The notes beneath the pieces were generated by a model that had not been told where the DNA came from, searched no databases, and saw only the letters and a program-made list of their open reading frames with translations. From assembly GCA_036250225.1 (NCBI GenBank), contig JAPZLL010000009.1:620001-684000 (forward strand): DNA of 64,000 nucleotides, written 5' to 3'. Below, in pieces: positions 1-11,302 of the stretch. This DNA comes from Cercophora sp. LCS_1. Taxonomy: Eukaryota; Ascomycota; Sordariomycetes; Sordariales; Lasiosphaeriaceae. Each line of letters begins with the position of its first letter. Positions within the stretch are counted from its first letter, which is position 1. The translations under genes and the position numbers were made by a program.

Positions 1-3000
1 GCTTCCAGTCCTTCCCACGACTCTGGCACCTAGAAGGAACCCGGGGCGCTCTTAGGTTTGACAGCGCGGCATCGAAGGTTCCATTTCTTATTGTATATCT
101 AGGAGAAAAATTGAGGTCGTCGAAAGGATAGTGAGAAAGGATTACTGGTGTTCCGAAACAACCACGATCCGTGCCGTGCATCAAAGCCTAAAAGTGGGTA
201 GATTATGTCCCAGATGTCCGTGACACAAAACTTGCTGGTCTCCTCGAACAGATGAGATATGCTTCGGGGATCAAGCATCTCGTAGGAGAGAAGGATCTTG
301 CGATGCACCTTCCCTGGGGTGGGCCCACGACATGATCCACCAAAAACTCAGAGTGTTGTGCAACTATTTAATGATATGCCGTCATCACTATCCTCACTCA
401 CTTGACCGATCTAGACAATGACTTCCTCTACCTCAATATAGGTTCGGTGTATATGCTACATCTGGGTGTTCTTTTCGTCCGGGTCATTATGGTTGATGCT
501 AGAGCACATCAACATGACTCCGAGACGTTTCTTCCAGTCAGTCTCAAGATGTCGTAGTGCAGCAGACTCGGCATTGACTTTGACTGGATGGTGGTACCAC
601 GCAAGGAGGATATACCCAGTCTTGCACGTAGCCTCAAGCGGAGGAAAGGATCCTATAGTACGGTTTCTTCCCCGAGGATCATGGCCGAACTTGCGTCATC
701 TCGAGACACTCCATGTGCCTGGCTTCAGACGCAGCCGCGGAAAGGAGACACCCCGGGCTACTAGGGCTTGACGGGCATGTACAAGAAGCTGCCAGCCCGT
801 ACAGTTGTCGTGGTGCAAGCGCCGATTTGCTTCGTGGCTCAACTGGGCAAAGAATGCCAAATGTCGGTGTGCGGACAACAGATGTTGTTGGCATTGGGAA
901 GACACTAACACGATATACTCCACTGCCATCAAGTCTTGGTATCCTGGGCATTATCCGTCCCGTCCGGGCCTTGCCCGCAGCCCCGACTGGCAGGCAGGAG
1001 CGAATGCAGCGGTGCTCTGCCGATCCTGCGTCTAACGACATGCAACCATCACCAACGCCAAGACATCATCGCACCATCACAGCGACGCGTCGCATATCAC
1101 ATCGTCTTAATCGCCTCGTGATATGAAGTCATGTTAACCTTTAGTGCTACCATCTCTAGCGTTGATCTCCCGACGTGAGGTCTCCGCCAACTAAAAAGCT
1201 TGCGCTGCTTCGGTCGCACCTGCCTGAAACGAACCGTCGAGTGGCCCATCGCGTCGCTTAAATCTAACGACGTTGATTAACTGCCACCCCCAAGACTTGC
1301 CCCTCATCCCCCATTATTACCAGCTGCTCGGGAACTCAATTTATCGTCAGCGCAGGTACCGACGCGAGACGAGACGAGACGAGACCCATCGGCCGACTAA
1401 CTTTCGGCTCGATTGCCGTGCCGGTTATATTATCAGAGCAGCAATATATTTGGGCATGACTTCATCCCTCCCCTCCAAAAAGGTTAAACCAACCTCGCTC
1501 CCGGCAATTGCCACTGACGTGACAGGACAGCGTGCGCGAAGCCCGGAAGATTCCACGCTTCTCCAAATGTTCACTCTCCGGTCCCGATTGCCACCACCGA
1601 CCTGTGCCTGTGCTGAACCCCGCATCACGGTCCAGACCACGACCCAAAATCTCAGCCCAAAGCCCCCCCGATCGATAGTGCTAACCAAAATAAAAACTCC
1701 ATGGAAAAAACTCCGATGTTCTCGACCAACACCAAAAAAAAAGGGGGTTCGGCAGCAATGCGTAACAGAGCCGCTCAGGTTACACGCCACATCATTTCCT
1801 CCCTCAATTCGTGAGACAAACAAAACCTCAGCCTCAGAGGGGGTGGTGAGTGCCCTGACCTGGCCCGACCCGCCGAGCCGCCCCTCTTTTCTGTCGTCAA
1901 ACACCACCTGCGCGCCCGAGACAACTGCTGTTTCCTTGGTCACGCAGCACAGCGCATCTCCAGCCAGCACAAGCTAGCATTGGATGTTCAGCGCAGCCCG
2001 ACCAACCGACCGCTTTCCATCACCCCCGTTTTTTTCGTCGCTTTCAATGCGGCTTACCTTTCTAGGATGCAGGTGATTTCCGCATTTCCAGCCTCGCATT
2101 TCATCGTGTTTTTTTTTTTCCCCTTTCCTTTTGATCGCTGGGTTCGCTCCGCTGGGTCCGCGTAATCGGTAGTTCCAACGCCACGGCGTCACACCAAAAT
2201 ATTACTGCATTTGCGAGCTCCATGTAAATCACGTGATTGAGGTCGAACCGTCGATATTGAACGGCAGTTGGGGACTTTTTGCTCCGGGGGGGGGGGGGTT
2301 GGCAAATCCAGGCGGACAAGGAACAGAAGTGGCGCAAAATGGAAGATCAACGGAACAAACTTGTGCGGGGACGAGCTTCTCTGGATGCGGTCAACACCGC
2401 GTGCAGGACCTGGCCTGCGTGGTCTGGTCTGGTCTGGTCTCAACTGGTCGCCGCTGGTCAGGCTGGCTGGATGTCTCGCTGATGATCTGGCTGGCAGACG
2501 GTCAATCGGTCGACCGATATCTGCGCACGCCCAGCGCGCCCAGCGGAGCCTGATTAGGTACGAATCGGCACAAGCAAAAAAAAGTCTCGGGGCGTCACTG
2601 AGTGTGTGTGTGTGGTGGGAAAGATTCTTGCACCGTCGACCGCCGGGGCATCTGGTATGTGATGATGGCGGACGCACAAAAGCGGACGGGCGTGTGTGCG
2701 TGGGTGTGTGTGATGGGACTGGGCTTCCCGGCGAATCGCCGACTCCGCGGCATCCCGGGGGCGGCAGCAGGCCTAGAATTTCTCGGGGCAGGCGACGGGT
2801 GGGCTGGACTGAGGCCCCCCCCAAGGAAAAACCACCACAACAACAAACCCAACCGCGCCGCGACGCAAGCCACGAGAATGCAGCAGCTGAAAGGCGCTGT
2901 AGCGGCTGCAATCGGTAGTGGACTGTGAGAACGCCACTGCACCGTTACTGGTGCCCTCTCCCCCGCCGTGTGCTTGGTGAGACATCACCTGAGGTGTTGT

Positions 3001-5886
3001 TCGAGGCGTCAGTGCATGTTTGAGGTATGTAGAGACCTTTTGGTGATGTCAGAACAAAGCAAAGCGGTGAGAGTTGAGGCTGCTGATGGGCATCAAGGAT
3101 TTGGGGGTTGATGTGGAGAGCCAAAAAGCGATGAGGGGTAAAAAAAAGAGGGGATGGCAATGTTCAATCTGATACGTCGCAGGCGTGCATGTTGTGTCAC
3201 TTGCTCGAGTCGTCTCAAGAATTGTGCACTTGGGCTCAAGCCCGTCAGCAGTGGGATTCCAACGGCATATTACTTGGGACCTATGGGAATCGTAAGATGG
3301 CATTTCTCCATCTGACGTGGCTTCATGGCATGACATACGACATGGAAGGTGAAGATGTTAGCACCAGGTCGCTTTTCATCGGCATCCTTTGCCAGTCAGC
3401 CCAGCGAATATTCCACACGCGCGGTATTTGTTTGCCCTGGTGTTGATGGCTTGAATGTTCAAACCTTGTTGGCGGTAAACAACAAACGGGCAAGGGCCCC
3501 TGTCGGCAGCGCGTCAAAGTTTGGTAACGCAATTACCCCCCTGAATAAGATTGCCTTCCGATCTGTTTGATGCGCAATGCCGTTGCAACCGTGCCCAGAC
3601 CGCTGGCCGACTCCTCTGTTAGCGTACGGACTTCGGGCTTTGGGTTGGGGCAGGAAACGACAACCGCCAGATCGAGACGGCCTTTTTGAAGATTGTCGAT
3701 GATGGCGCAGTGATGCGCGGTCTCAGTTCAGGTTACCTTGGCCGTCCATGTTGTCGACTTGCATCTTATCTTTTGAGTTTGAGCCTGTCAGGTCGCAGAT
3801 GCGGCAGACATGGTCACCTGCCAGACATGCTTCGAGACAAGCGGGAAGGGCCCGGATTGGGTGCCCGGTGTGGCCTTTTCGCTCACCTGGCAGGCCTGGG
3901 CGAATCACGGCGCCGGGAGTGAGGACGCACGTTTCCGGGATCAACGCTGTGAATACGAGGTGCCACCCACATCGAGGGGGTGTCCTGGGCGGAACGCCAA
4001 GACTCTGACCATCGAAAGGGAGCCGCCGCGGGCAACCACCGCGTCTCTGAGTGGAATTTTGTGTGGTGGCCTCCATCGAATCACCGTGAATGCTGACACG
4101 CATCGCATTTCGATTGCATCTGCGTCGATGCCATGCACCGTGTTTGCTGTTGGAAGGTCGCATTTCTCGATGCACCGCAGAGAAGAGATGCAACTGTGGA
4201 CTGTGGACGATGGGATGGATGACCGCGAAGATTCCGATGAGCTGCGCGATTCGTTTCCGCAAGCAGCAGTTGGTCCACTCGTCATGGAACATGGCAGACG
4301 ATCACTGGGTGGGAGGATCGGCGGCGCGCTGCGACTGAGAAGCCCAGCAACATCGCGAGCGGGGTTCGCTCATCCTTCTGGCTGTTGGGATGAAGCTACG
4401 GCAATCAGACTGGCAAGAGGAAACGCTTTCAGAGGCATGATTGTCATCTGAGGGATCAGACCAAACAGCACGGCGCTCTCCGCGGTTTCGAGCGGGTGTG
4501 CCGTCGGAACCGTGACGGGTTTGCGGAAGGATGCAAATGAGGAGAGCGCTCGAGGATGGGCAGGAGCGTCGCGACTGGCGGTGATGTTGCACCAGGCAGC
4601 TGCACCTGCTGTTGCTCCTCAACACTGCTCCAATTGCAGGCAGGAGCAAAGGGGACCGACCAGTGCGCGCGACTTGCAATGCGACAAGAAAGTGGAAAAG
4701 ATGGGGCACGCGTGAGGACCGGGAGCTCAATCCCACCAATTTCCCATTTGCACCAAGCTTGCCAGGGCTGGACCGCCACCAGATTGAGCTTGTGCCATCT
4801 TTTGCTTTTGTTTCTCCTGCCAAGACAATAACCCCAGCGACGTCCCAGCGGTCCCGGGCTGCTTCCAGCCTGCCAGCGCATGCTGCCGTGCGATGTCGCA
4901 TCACTGTTCATTTTACTTTTTTGCAACCTGCATCCCACGGCGGGTGGTCTGAAGTTTTGACAGTCTCAGAGCCTTGTCGCCGGCCCGGCCAGTCGCTCTT
5001 TGGGGCTCTGGGGCAGATGGATGCCCGCGCTATTTCTGGAACAGCTGGCAACCTGGGGCCTCGGCAAGGCCTGGGCGACAAGTGGTTTACCAGGTTTTGC
5101 TGTCTCGCTTGGGACCGCTTGCCATAGCCGCCCGATGCGTGCATCGCCTCGATTCGCTCGCCTCCCCGACCGCCAACACCTGGGGCCACCATTGCTGACA
5201 ACCAAGACGACCCCGCCCACAATTGCACCCAATCGCGACGCGCAAGGGGTGCAGGGAGCAAAGCCAGGTTGCTCCTGGTTCAGGCTCAGCCTTCTTCATA
5301 GCACAGGCCTGTCACGACCTGGTCGAGGGCCAGCAGCGTCCCACCGCGCCGGATGGGTGTGGTGGGTAGCCGTGGGCGTGAGTCGGCTGGTTGATCCCTG
5401 CGGGGAACCACCCAGTCGTTCAGTCACCCACAGCACAGCGAATATTGACCGTTAGCTGCGCAGGCGGCCTTCCTCTTCTGGGCAGCAACCACAGGGGCTG
5501 ACGGACATCTAGAGCTGCAGGCGTTCGGTCGCTGTGCCATGGCACTACGTGATTCGCACTGGGGGGCTTGTTGCGGGCCCGGTCGGCTGCTCGCCCACTG
5601 GCAACACGCCCGGGTCTGAGGCTTGCAGGAGGCTTGCACAGGAGACGCTTGGAGGGAGGTGACTGGGAGCAAGGCCCCGGCCGGCGTGGGAGCATGGGAC
5701 TCCTGGCGGCCAACATGGGGGAGGGCAGGCCGGGTCCCTTTGGCACCCTCACCGTCAGCTGAGTCCGAGGAAATTCGCACAGCCGATTCCAGCAAGCCAT
5801 CGACAGCCCGGTCTTGTCCGCTCTGGGCATGGCGTTACCCCCGGTCAGGAGTCAGGAGAAAGGTCGAGTGGTCCGGAGCAGACAGA
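1..5886. other. Gene-poor 5' block, no supportable gene
   Basis: No open frame here shows a recognisable domain, consistent codon use, or a chain of exons joined by good splice sites. Overlapping open frames on both strands are what GC-rich noncoding DNA gives. The block holds low-complexity tracts: a GACGA pentamer run near 1361-1384, a 13-G run at 2286-2298, a GGTCT pentamer repeated four times at 2421-2440, and a TG-rich tract near 2602-2613. The last few hundred bases are presumably promoter of the multicopper oxidase gene. Confidence 0.5.
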
Positions 5887-5893
5887 TATAAGG
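5887..5893 (+). promoter_or_regulatory. TATA-like box upstream of the multicopper oxidase
   Basis: TATAAGG lies 165 bp before the ATG at 6052. Pyrimidine-rich stretches follow near 5920-6005, as is common around fungal transcription start sites. Position and sequence are the only evidence. Confidence 0.45.
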
Positions 5894-6051
5894 CAAGGCG
5901 GGATGCATCTGCATCTGGTGTTCTTGTTCTACTGCTTCACAGGCTCCAGCTCTTGCATCATCGTATGCTGTCGTTCGCTACTATTTTCCTTTTCACCCTC
6001 TCACAAGTTGGATTCCAGCCGTGAGAGCTTCTTTATACTTAATTTTTAAAC

Positions 6052-7940
6052 ATGAGGGGTCTTACCAGCGGTTTGGTTTGGCTTACTGCCGCCCTTGCCA
6101 CTATCCCTTCGACACTCGCTACACCGTTGAAGGCACGATCGATCAAGGATTGCGATGGCGTCAGGAAGTTCGAGCTTACCCTGACGTGGGAGACGTACAA
6201 CGCCGATGGCGTCGAGCGGGAGCAGGTTTTGGTCAACAAGCAGTTCCCCGGGCCGACCCTCGAGATCAACCAGGGCGACAAGGTTGAGGTTATTGTTCAC
6301 AACAAGATGAACCAGAACACCACGATCCACTTCCACGGTATCGAGATGTTGAACACTGTCTGGTCCGACGGTGTTCCCGGCGTCACCCAGAAGCACATTC
6401 CCATCGGCGGCTCGTTCATCTACAAGTGGGATGCTACTCAGTATGGTAGCTACTGGTATCACTCTCATCAGCTCGGCCAGCTCGAGGATGGTCTCTTCGG
6501 TGCCATCGTCATCCACCCCAAGAAGGACCAGCTCAAGCCCTGGAGCCACATCTCTGCCGACGAGGAGGTCCAGGATGTCCTTGAGCTCGCTGCCAGCCAC
6601 CCCCGCCCTCTTATCCTTTCCGACTGGCGCCACAAGTCTGCTCAGTACATGACCGACTTGTCTCACCAGGCCAACATGGAGCTTCCCTGCTTCGATTCGA
6701 TCCTCTTCAACGGCAAGGGCAGCGTCAACTGCAAGACCAAGGAGGAGCTCGCCGCTCTCTATTCGCCCAACCAGAAGAACATCCTCGCCCTCAACAACGC
6801 CACCAGCTTCACCGCTAAGGGGTAAGTGTCGATATCACAGTAATTTGAGCTCCCGCTGACAAGTTGCGTAGCTGCCTTCCTCCCCAGTTTGTCTCCAGGA
6901 CCATCTCGCCTACCTTTGTCACCAAGCCCGAGGTTATCCCCGCGGATGTCCTTGACGTCTGCACGCCCACCACTGGCTCCCAGGAGGTCATCAAGGTCAA
7001 CAAGCGCGAGGGTGCCGTCGAGACCTGGATTGCCATTGACATCATTGGTGCTTTCAACCTGATTCAGTCCGTTTTCTCGATTGATGAGGTCCCCGTCTGG
7101 ATCTACGCTGTTGATGGCGAGTACATCATTCCTCAGCTCGTCCACGCCATCACTATCAACAACGGTGATCGCTTCTCCGTCCTCGTCAAGCTCACCGAGG
7201 GCGGCGAGTTCCCCATCCGCGTTGCCTCGATCCAGAACACCCAGATCCTGTCCGCCACTGCCACCCTCAAGTACGGCTCTGATGCTGGCCGCACCACTAT
7301 CCCCTACATCAAGGACAACGGTGTTGGCAACAACGGCACCATCTTCTACAGCGAGAAGATCCAGGCCCAGCTCGAGCCCAAGGCTGTCAGCCCCACCGCC
7401 GATGCTACCCACAAGCTGTTCTTCCGCGTCACTGGACCCAGCTACGAGTGGGCTCTCAACTCGACCATCTTCCCCGCTGCCACCATGGATCACGGCTCTG
7501 AGGGTGTTGTTCTCTTCGAGCCCGACTTTGATGCCCAGGACAACCACACCATCACCACGCTCAAGGACCAGTGGGTTGATCTTATTCTCATCACCGCCAC
7601 CACCCCCATGCCTCCTCATCCCATCCACAAGCACGGCAACAAGATGTGGAAGATCGGTTCCGGCGTTGGCCCCTTCCCCTGGGCCAACGTTGCTGAGGCC
7701 ATCGCTGCTGTTCCTCAGAACTTCAACTTGGCTGCCCCTCCTCACCGTGACGGCTTCATGACCGCCCTCGCAACTCCCACCAACGCTACCTGGACTGTCC
7801 TCCGTTACCAGGCCACCCAGCCCGGCCCTTGGCTCCTCCACTGCCACGTCCAGAGCCATCTTGTCGGTGGCATGAGCGTGATCATCCAGGACGGCAAGGA
7901 TGCCTGGCCTACTGTTCCCCAGGCGTACCTCGAGTACTAA
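6052..7940 (+). CDS. Secreted multicopper oxidase (laccase-like)
   Basis: Two exons, 6052-6821 and 6872-7940, with one 50-nt GTAAGT...TAG intron, give a 612-residue protein. The N terminus is a signal peptide (about residues 1-20, cleavage near TLA-TP). All four copper-ligand motifs are present: HFHG at 93-96, WYHSH at 135-139, HPIHKHG at 506-512 and HCHVQSH at 580-586. These supply the type 1 site and the trinuclear cluster that oxidise a phenolic or similar substrate and reduce oxygen to water. The residue ten after the conserved Cys (position 591), the axial type 1 position, is Met; most ascomycete laccases have Leu or Phe there, and Met usually goes with a lower redox potential. The HCHVQSH context suggests a pigment-type laccase rather than a lignin-type one, but the substrate cannot be read from sequence. 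No pigment polyketide synthase is adjacent. Confidence 0.93.
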
Positions 7941-8780
7941 TGAGTGATTGGATCATGGGTGGAATGTAATTAACAAAAAGGCGCAAAGGCATAGCATTAT
8001 TGGGTTTTTACACTTCTTGGATCTATACCAGACAGCTTCTACGAAACTGTCAAGTTATTCTAATGGGGAAGAATGATGCCACAAACGTGTGTTTTCTGGT
8101 CTCATGATTTTGTTTTGTTAGAATGGGAAAGCATCGCAGCAACAACAGCATATGTCACGTACCATGCCAGGCACAAGTGCGTGTTATCGGTAATGGAAGA
8201 TGTCGGATGGACGGCCCCTGTTTACAAAAATTATGTTATACTCTCAAACTTGGCATTGTTATGCCTTTGCACCTGAATCGATTGCCTCCCCCCTTTGGTC
8301 GTTGGTGTCCGGGTTCCCACGGTTGGCCGACATTTGGCAGGAACAGACACCGATTCGATCGACCAGCGATTGACCACACAGGAACAACGCGCTGCTGATC
8401 TCAATTGTCCCCCCTGTGCGTCATTTTGTGGTCGGTCTAATTTCCTGAACTCAGCGTTTTCCCCAAAATGATCGACAATCTCTTGGTCCAAACCCCTGTT
8501 TTTTTGTGTTTTTTTGTTACATACACACCCTACCTTATCTCACGTCCCCGGATCGTCATGTGCAAGGCCTTGCAGCAATCAGTCCGTGAGGTGTGGGTGC
8601 TCATTTGCTGCTGTGCGTTCCGGGACGTGGCTGTGCGGCGCGTGCAGCAGCGTCAATCACGGGAGAGGACAAAGAAGGGGCCGCGCTCGTTTCCGGTGGG
8701 ATGGGGTTGTCAAGTGCCCCCAGCCCAGTGCCTTCCCTCCCGCTCGCTCGTAAAGTGTGGAGGGTTCAGGTTGTCGCCCG

Positions 8781-8815
8781 GATGGATGGATGGATGGATG
8801 GGTGGACGGGTGGAT
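8781..8815. repeat. Tetranucleotide (GATG)n microsatellite
   Basis: A run of GGAT/GATG units degrading to GGTG and GACG at its 3' end. A similar array in the opposite orientation (CCAT units) lies at 51198-51222. Such arrays are probably polymorphic between strains. No gene overlaps it. Confidence 0.8.
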
Positions 8816-10722
8816 CACCGTTGGATACCAGGATGGAACTAAGGAATGGATGGATGATTGTGGGGCAGAGGGGAATAAAAATGGTTGGAAGAGAAAGCCG
8901 TTGATGTCAGATTTCATTTTAGCGTGCGCTTACGATGGGTTGTGGTTCTTGGCCATGGTCATTCATTCTTCAGTCAGCGTTGGGATGGAACGCAAACGCC
9001 GTGACACATGGAGCAATGAACCTGGTTTGTGTTGTGGTGTGGTGTGTTGGAGGCGAAGGAGGGGCAAGAAAAGAGAGCTTGGCGTTGGTGCGGCTGAGTG
9101 AGCGAGTGGATCGGTCGGATCTTGAAGGAAGGGGTTACCGTATGCGGTAATGATGACGGAGTGAGGGACTTTGGGGTAACGGTAGGCAGGGAGGCAGGCA
9201 GGCAGCTGTTTTGGAGATCGTCAGGGGAGTGTTTTGGATTTTGACGGTTTGCGAGGGGCGTTTGGTGTTTGGTGTTTGGGCTTTGGTCATGGACCTGGTG
9301 CAGCGAGTTTTGGGCGAGAGTGGCTTTGTTCGTGTTTCATTTCCGACCGTGACCGTTGGGCGGGATTTCTGGTGTTTGCATCCTTGGCTTTTGCGCTGTC
9401 GTCTTGCTGGGTTCGGTGTTTGTCCGGCGGACATTTGTTGCCCCGTTTTCTCCTTTACGAGATGCCCGCATGTAGTTGGGGTAAATGGGGGAAGTGGGTG
9501 TTAGTTCCTTACAGAGAGAGGCTCGGCCCGTTTTCTTCTTCTTACGCGATACGTCAAGCACGCTGATGCTGATGCGAGTGCTGATGCCCGTGTGCTCGTA
9601 ACGACGGATATGGCTCCCGGTTGCCGAACGGTCGGAGATATTGCGCCCGACGGCGAAGAGGCGGCCGCCTTTAGGGTAGTTAGCATCATCACTGCGGATG
9701 CGCTGCGGGTTCGGGGATGGCATCCGGACGACTTTGGTGTCCGTCAGTCTGTTTGTCTCCGATTTTCACTGTTCATCTTCCATATATTGCTTGGTAAGAA
9801 GAGGTGGTGTCTGTAGTGCTCAACCAGCTGCAACACGGCGTCACTCAGTCTGAATAAGGTAGGTACTCACTACCTCATGCTAACGGAATCGTGAGTTTGT
9901 GTGTGGCAACGAGGCTGGACTTGACTTCTCGCGCCCTTCTATCAGCGTGAAGGTTTGAAGCTGTGAGTTGAGCCAAGTTCTACCAGAGATTGATAGCTCA
10001 TGTGCTTTAAAGTTTGAAGCCTGGCTTACAATGAGCAGGAAACACGACTCAAACACACACGTACATATCTTTTTCCTCACAGTAATCTCCCGTGCTCGTC
10101 CGTCACGATCACGTCTTCATCTCCACCTTCATTCGCCCATCAAGTTCAACAACCTCGACGTCCCCATTCATCTCCAGCCTCCAGCCTCCATCCACTTCCA
10201 ACCGGCCAGCTGCCCCAATCTCTGCTCCCTCTTTGACCTACTTCACGACGGTACTCGCGTGTCCCTTGCGGAAAAAACCACAGTCCCAAGGAATCACACA
10301 GTAAACCTAGAAACCCGCATCTGGCCCGTCTGTCGGGCGCTCTCCTTGCGCTCCCTCTTCACATGCATCAATTGGCACATCCGGGCCCGCAGTGAAAACT
10401 GCCGCATCCAGTCCATCGCATTGCTCAATGGCGGTGCCCAAGAACAACAACTAACCTCTGATTCACTTAAACAGCCCCTGTGGCGACCGGCGTCAGTTGC
10501 TACACCTAGCCCAATGACCACTAGCGCGGAAGGCTAGCCCTTAGCCATCCTGTTACGCCATTTCTGTATGTATTACCTTGTCACGTAACACCTAGAAGTT
10601 GGTGTGGTGCGCTCGCTCAGCTGAGCCAGGATGGCTAGTGCCAGGCTAGTAGCAACTTGGAGCCACATCAGTCAGTTCAGCTCCATGGACAGTTGCATCT
10701 GACAGTTAGTATATAGGAAAGG

Positions 10723-10743
10723 CTCTCTGGCTTCGCCGGAGAG
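10723..10743. other. Short perfect hairpin (9-bp stem, 3-nt loop)
   Basis: CTCTCTGGC pairs with GCCGGAGAG (eight Watson-Crick pairs and one T-G wobble) around the loop TTC. It follows an A/T-rich ATATAGG stretch. It could be transcribed structure or chance; there is no adjacent gene to tie it to. Confidence 0.4.
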
Positions 10744-11302
10744 TGAGGGCGAATTCGGCTGATCACTTACCCAACTGCCTACTATACCCTCCACTACCTC
10801 GCAGTGCAACCTCCTATCCTCGCCCCCCCTCCGCAGCCTGTATTACAGCGTCACTGAAGTCACGGCTTCGACTGGCTGGGGGGTCTTTGAAGACGACGGT
10901 TATGCCGCTCGGCAATGCTCAACATTCGTTTTACGAGATCCCTACAAGAAAAACTCGGCTTGTATATCTAGCCGGAGGATATGAATGAGGTGCGCACATG
11001 GGAACATGGCGAGTTACTGTCAACTAAACCTTGGTAGATGCTGTATCAATCCATGCGTTTTTAAACTGTCTCGAGTACGAGTCAATAGGGTGCTATTAGT
11101 CGTCTTCGAACAGTTATGAGAGTATTATCACACCTAAACACTATATCAGAGAGATCAGTATCGATCCTTAACAGCCTACCTCTCGGTAGGTAATCTTCAC
11201 TTCACATTGGCGCCTCACCAGCAGGGTACCCTCCCCTTCGGGTATCACGATGCTCCCAGCCGCTGAGCGACACCGCCCTCTCCCACTGGGCTCTCTCTAC
11301 CT

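Larger units (their letters stand above)
7944..11302. other. Intergenic spacer with GGAT-type microsatellite and a hairpin
   Basis: No supportable gene. At 8781-8815 a GGAT/GGTG tetranucleotide array repeats about nine times. At 10723-10743 there is a 9-bp inverted repeat around a 3-base loop. The remainder is unstructured; open frames on both strands show no domain. Confidence 0.5.

Noticed and set aside
99..308. 69-codon minus-strand frame at the left edge
   Set aside because: It begins with GTG rather than ATG, has no recognisable domain, and no splice-consistent extension was found in the visible sequence.
2189..2911. 240-codon minus-strand frame and overlapping long frames on both strands
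   Set aside because: Composition (Pro, Ser, Arg, low complexity) is what GC-rich noncoding DNA with TG and G tracts gives; no domain.
6759..7859. 366-codon minus-strand frame opposite the multicopper oxidase
   Set aside because: Shadow of the codon bias of the real gene; Gly/Val/Asp-rich without any domain.
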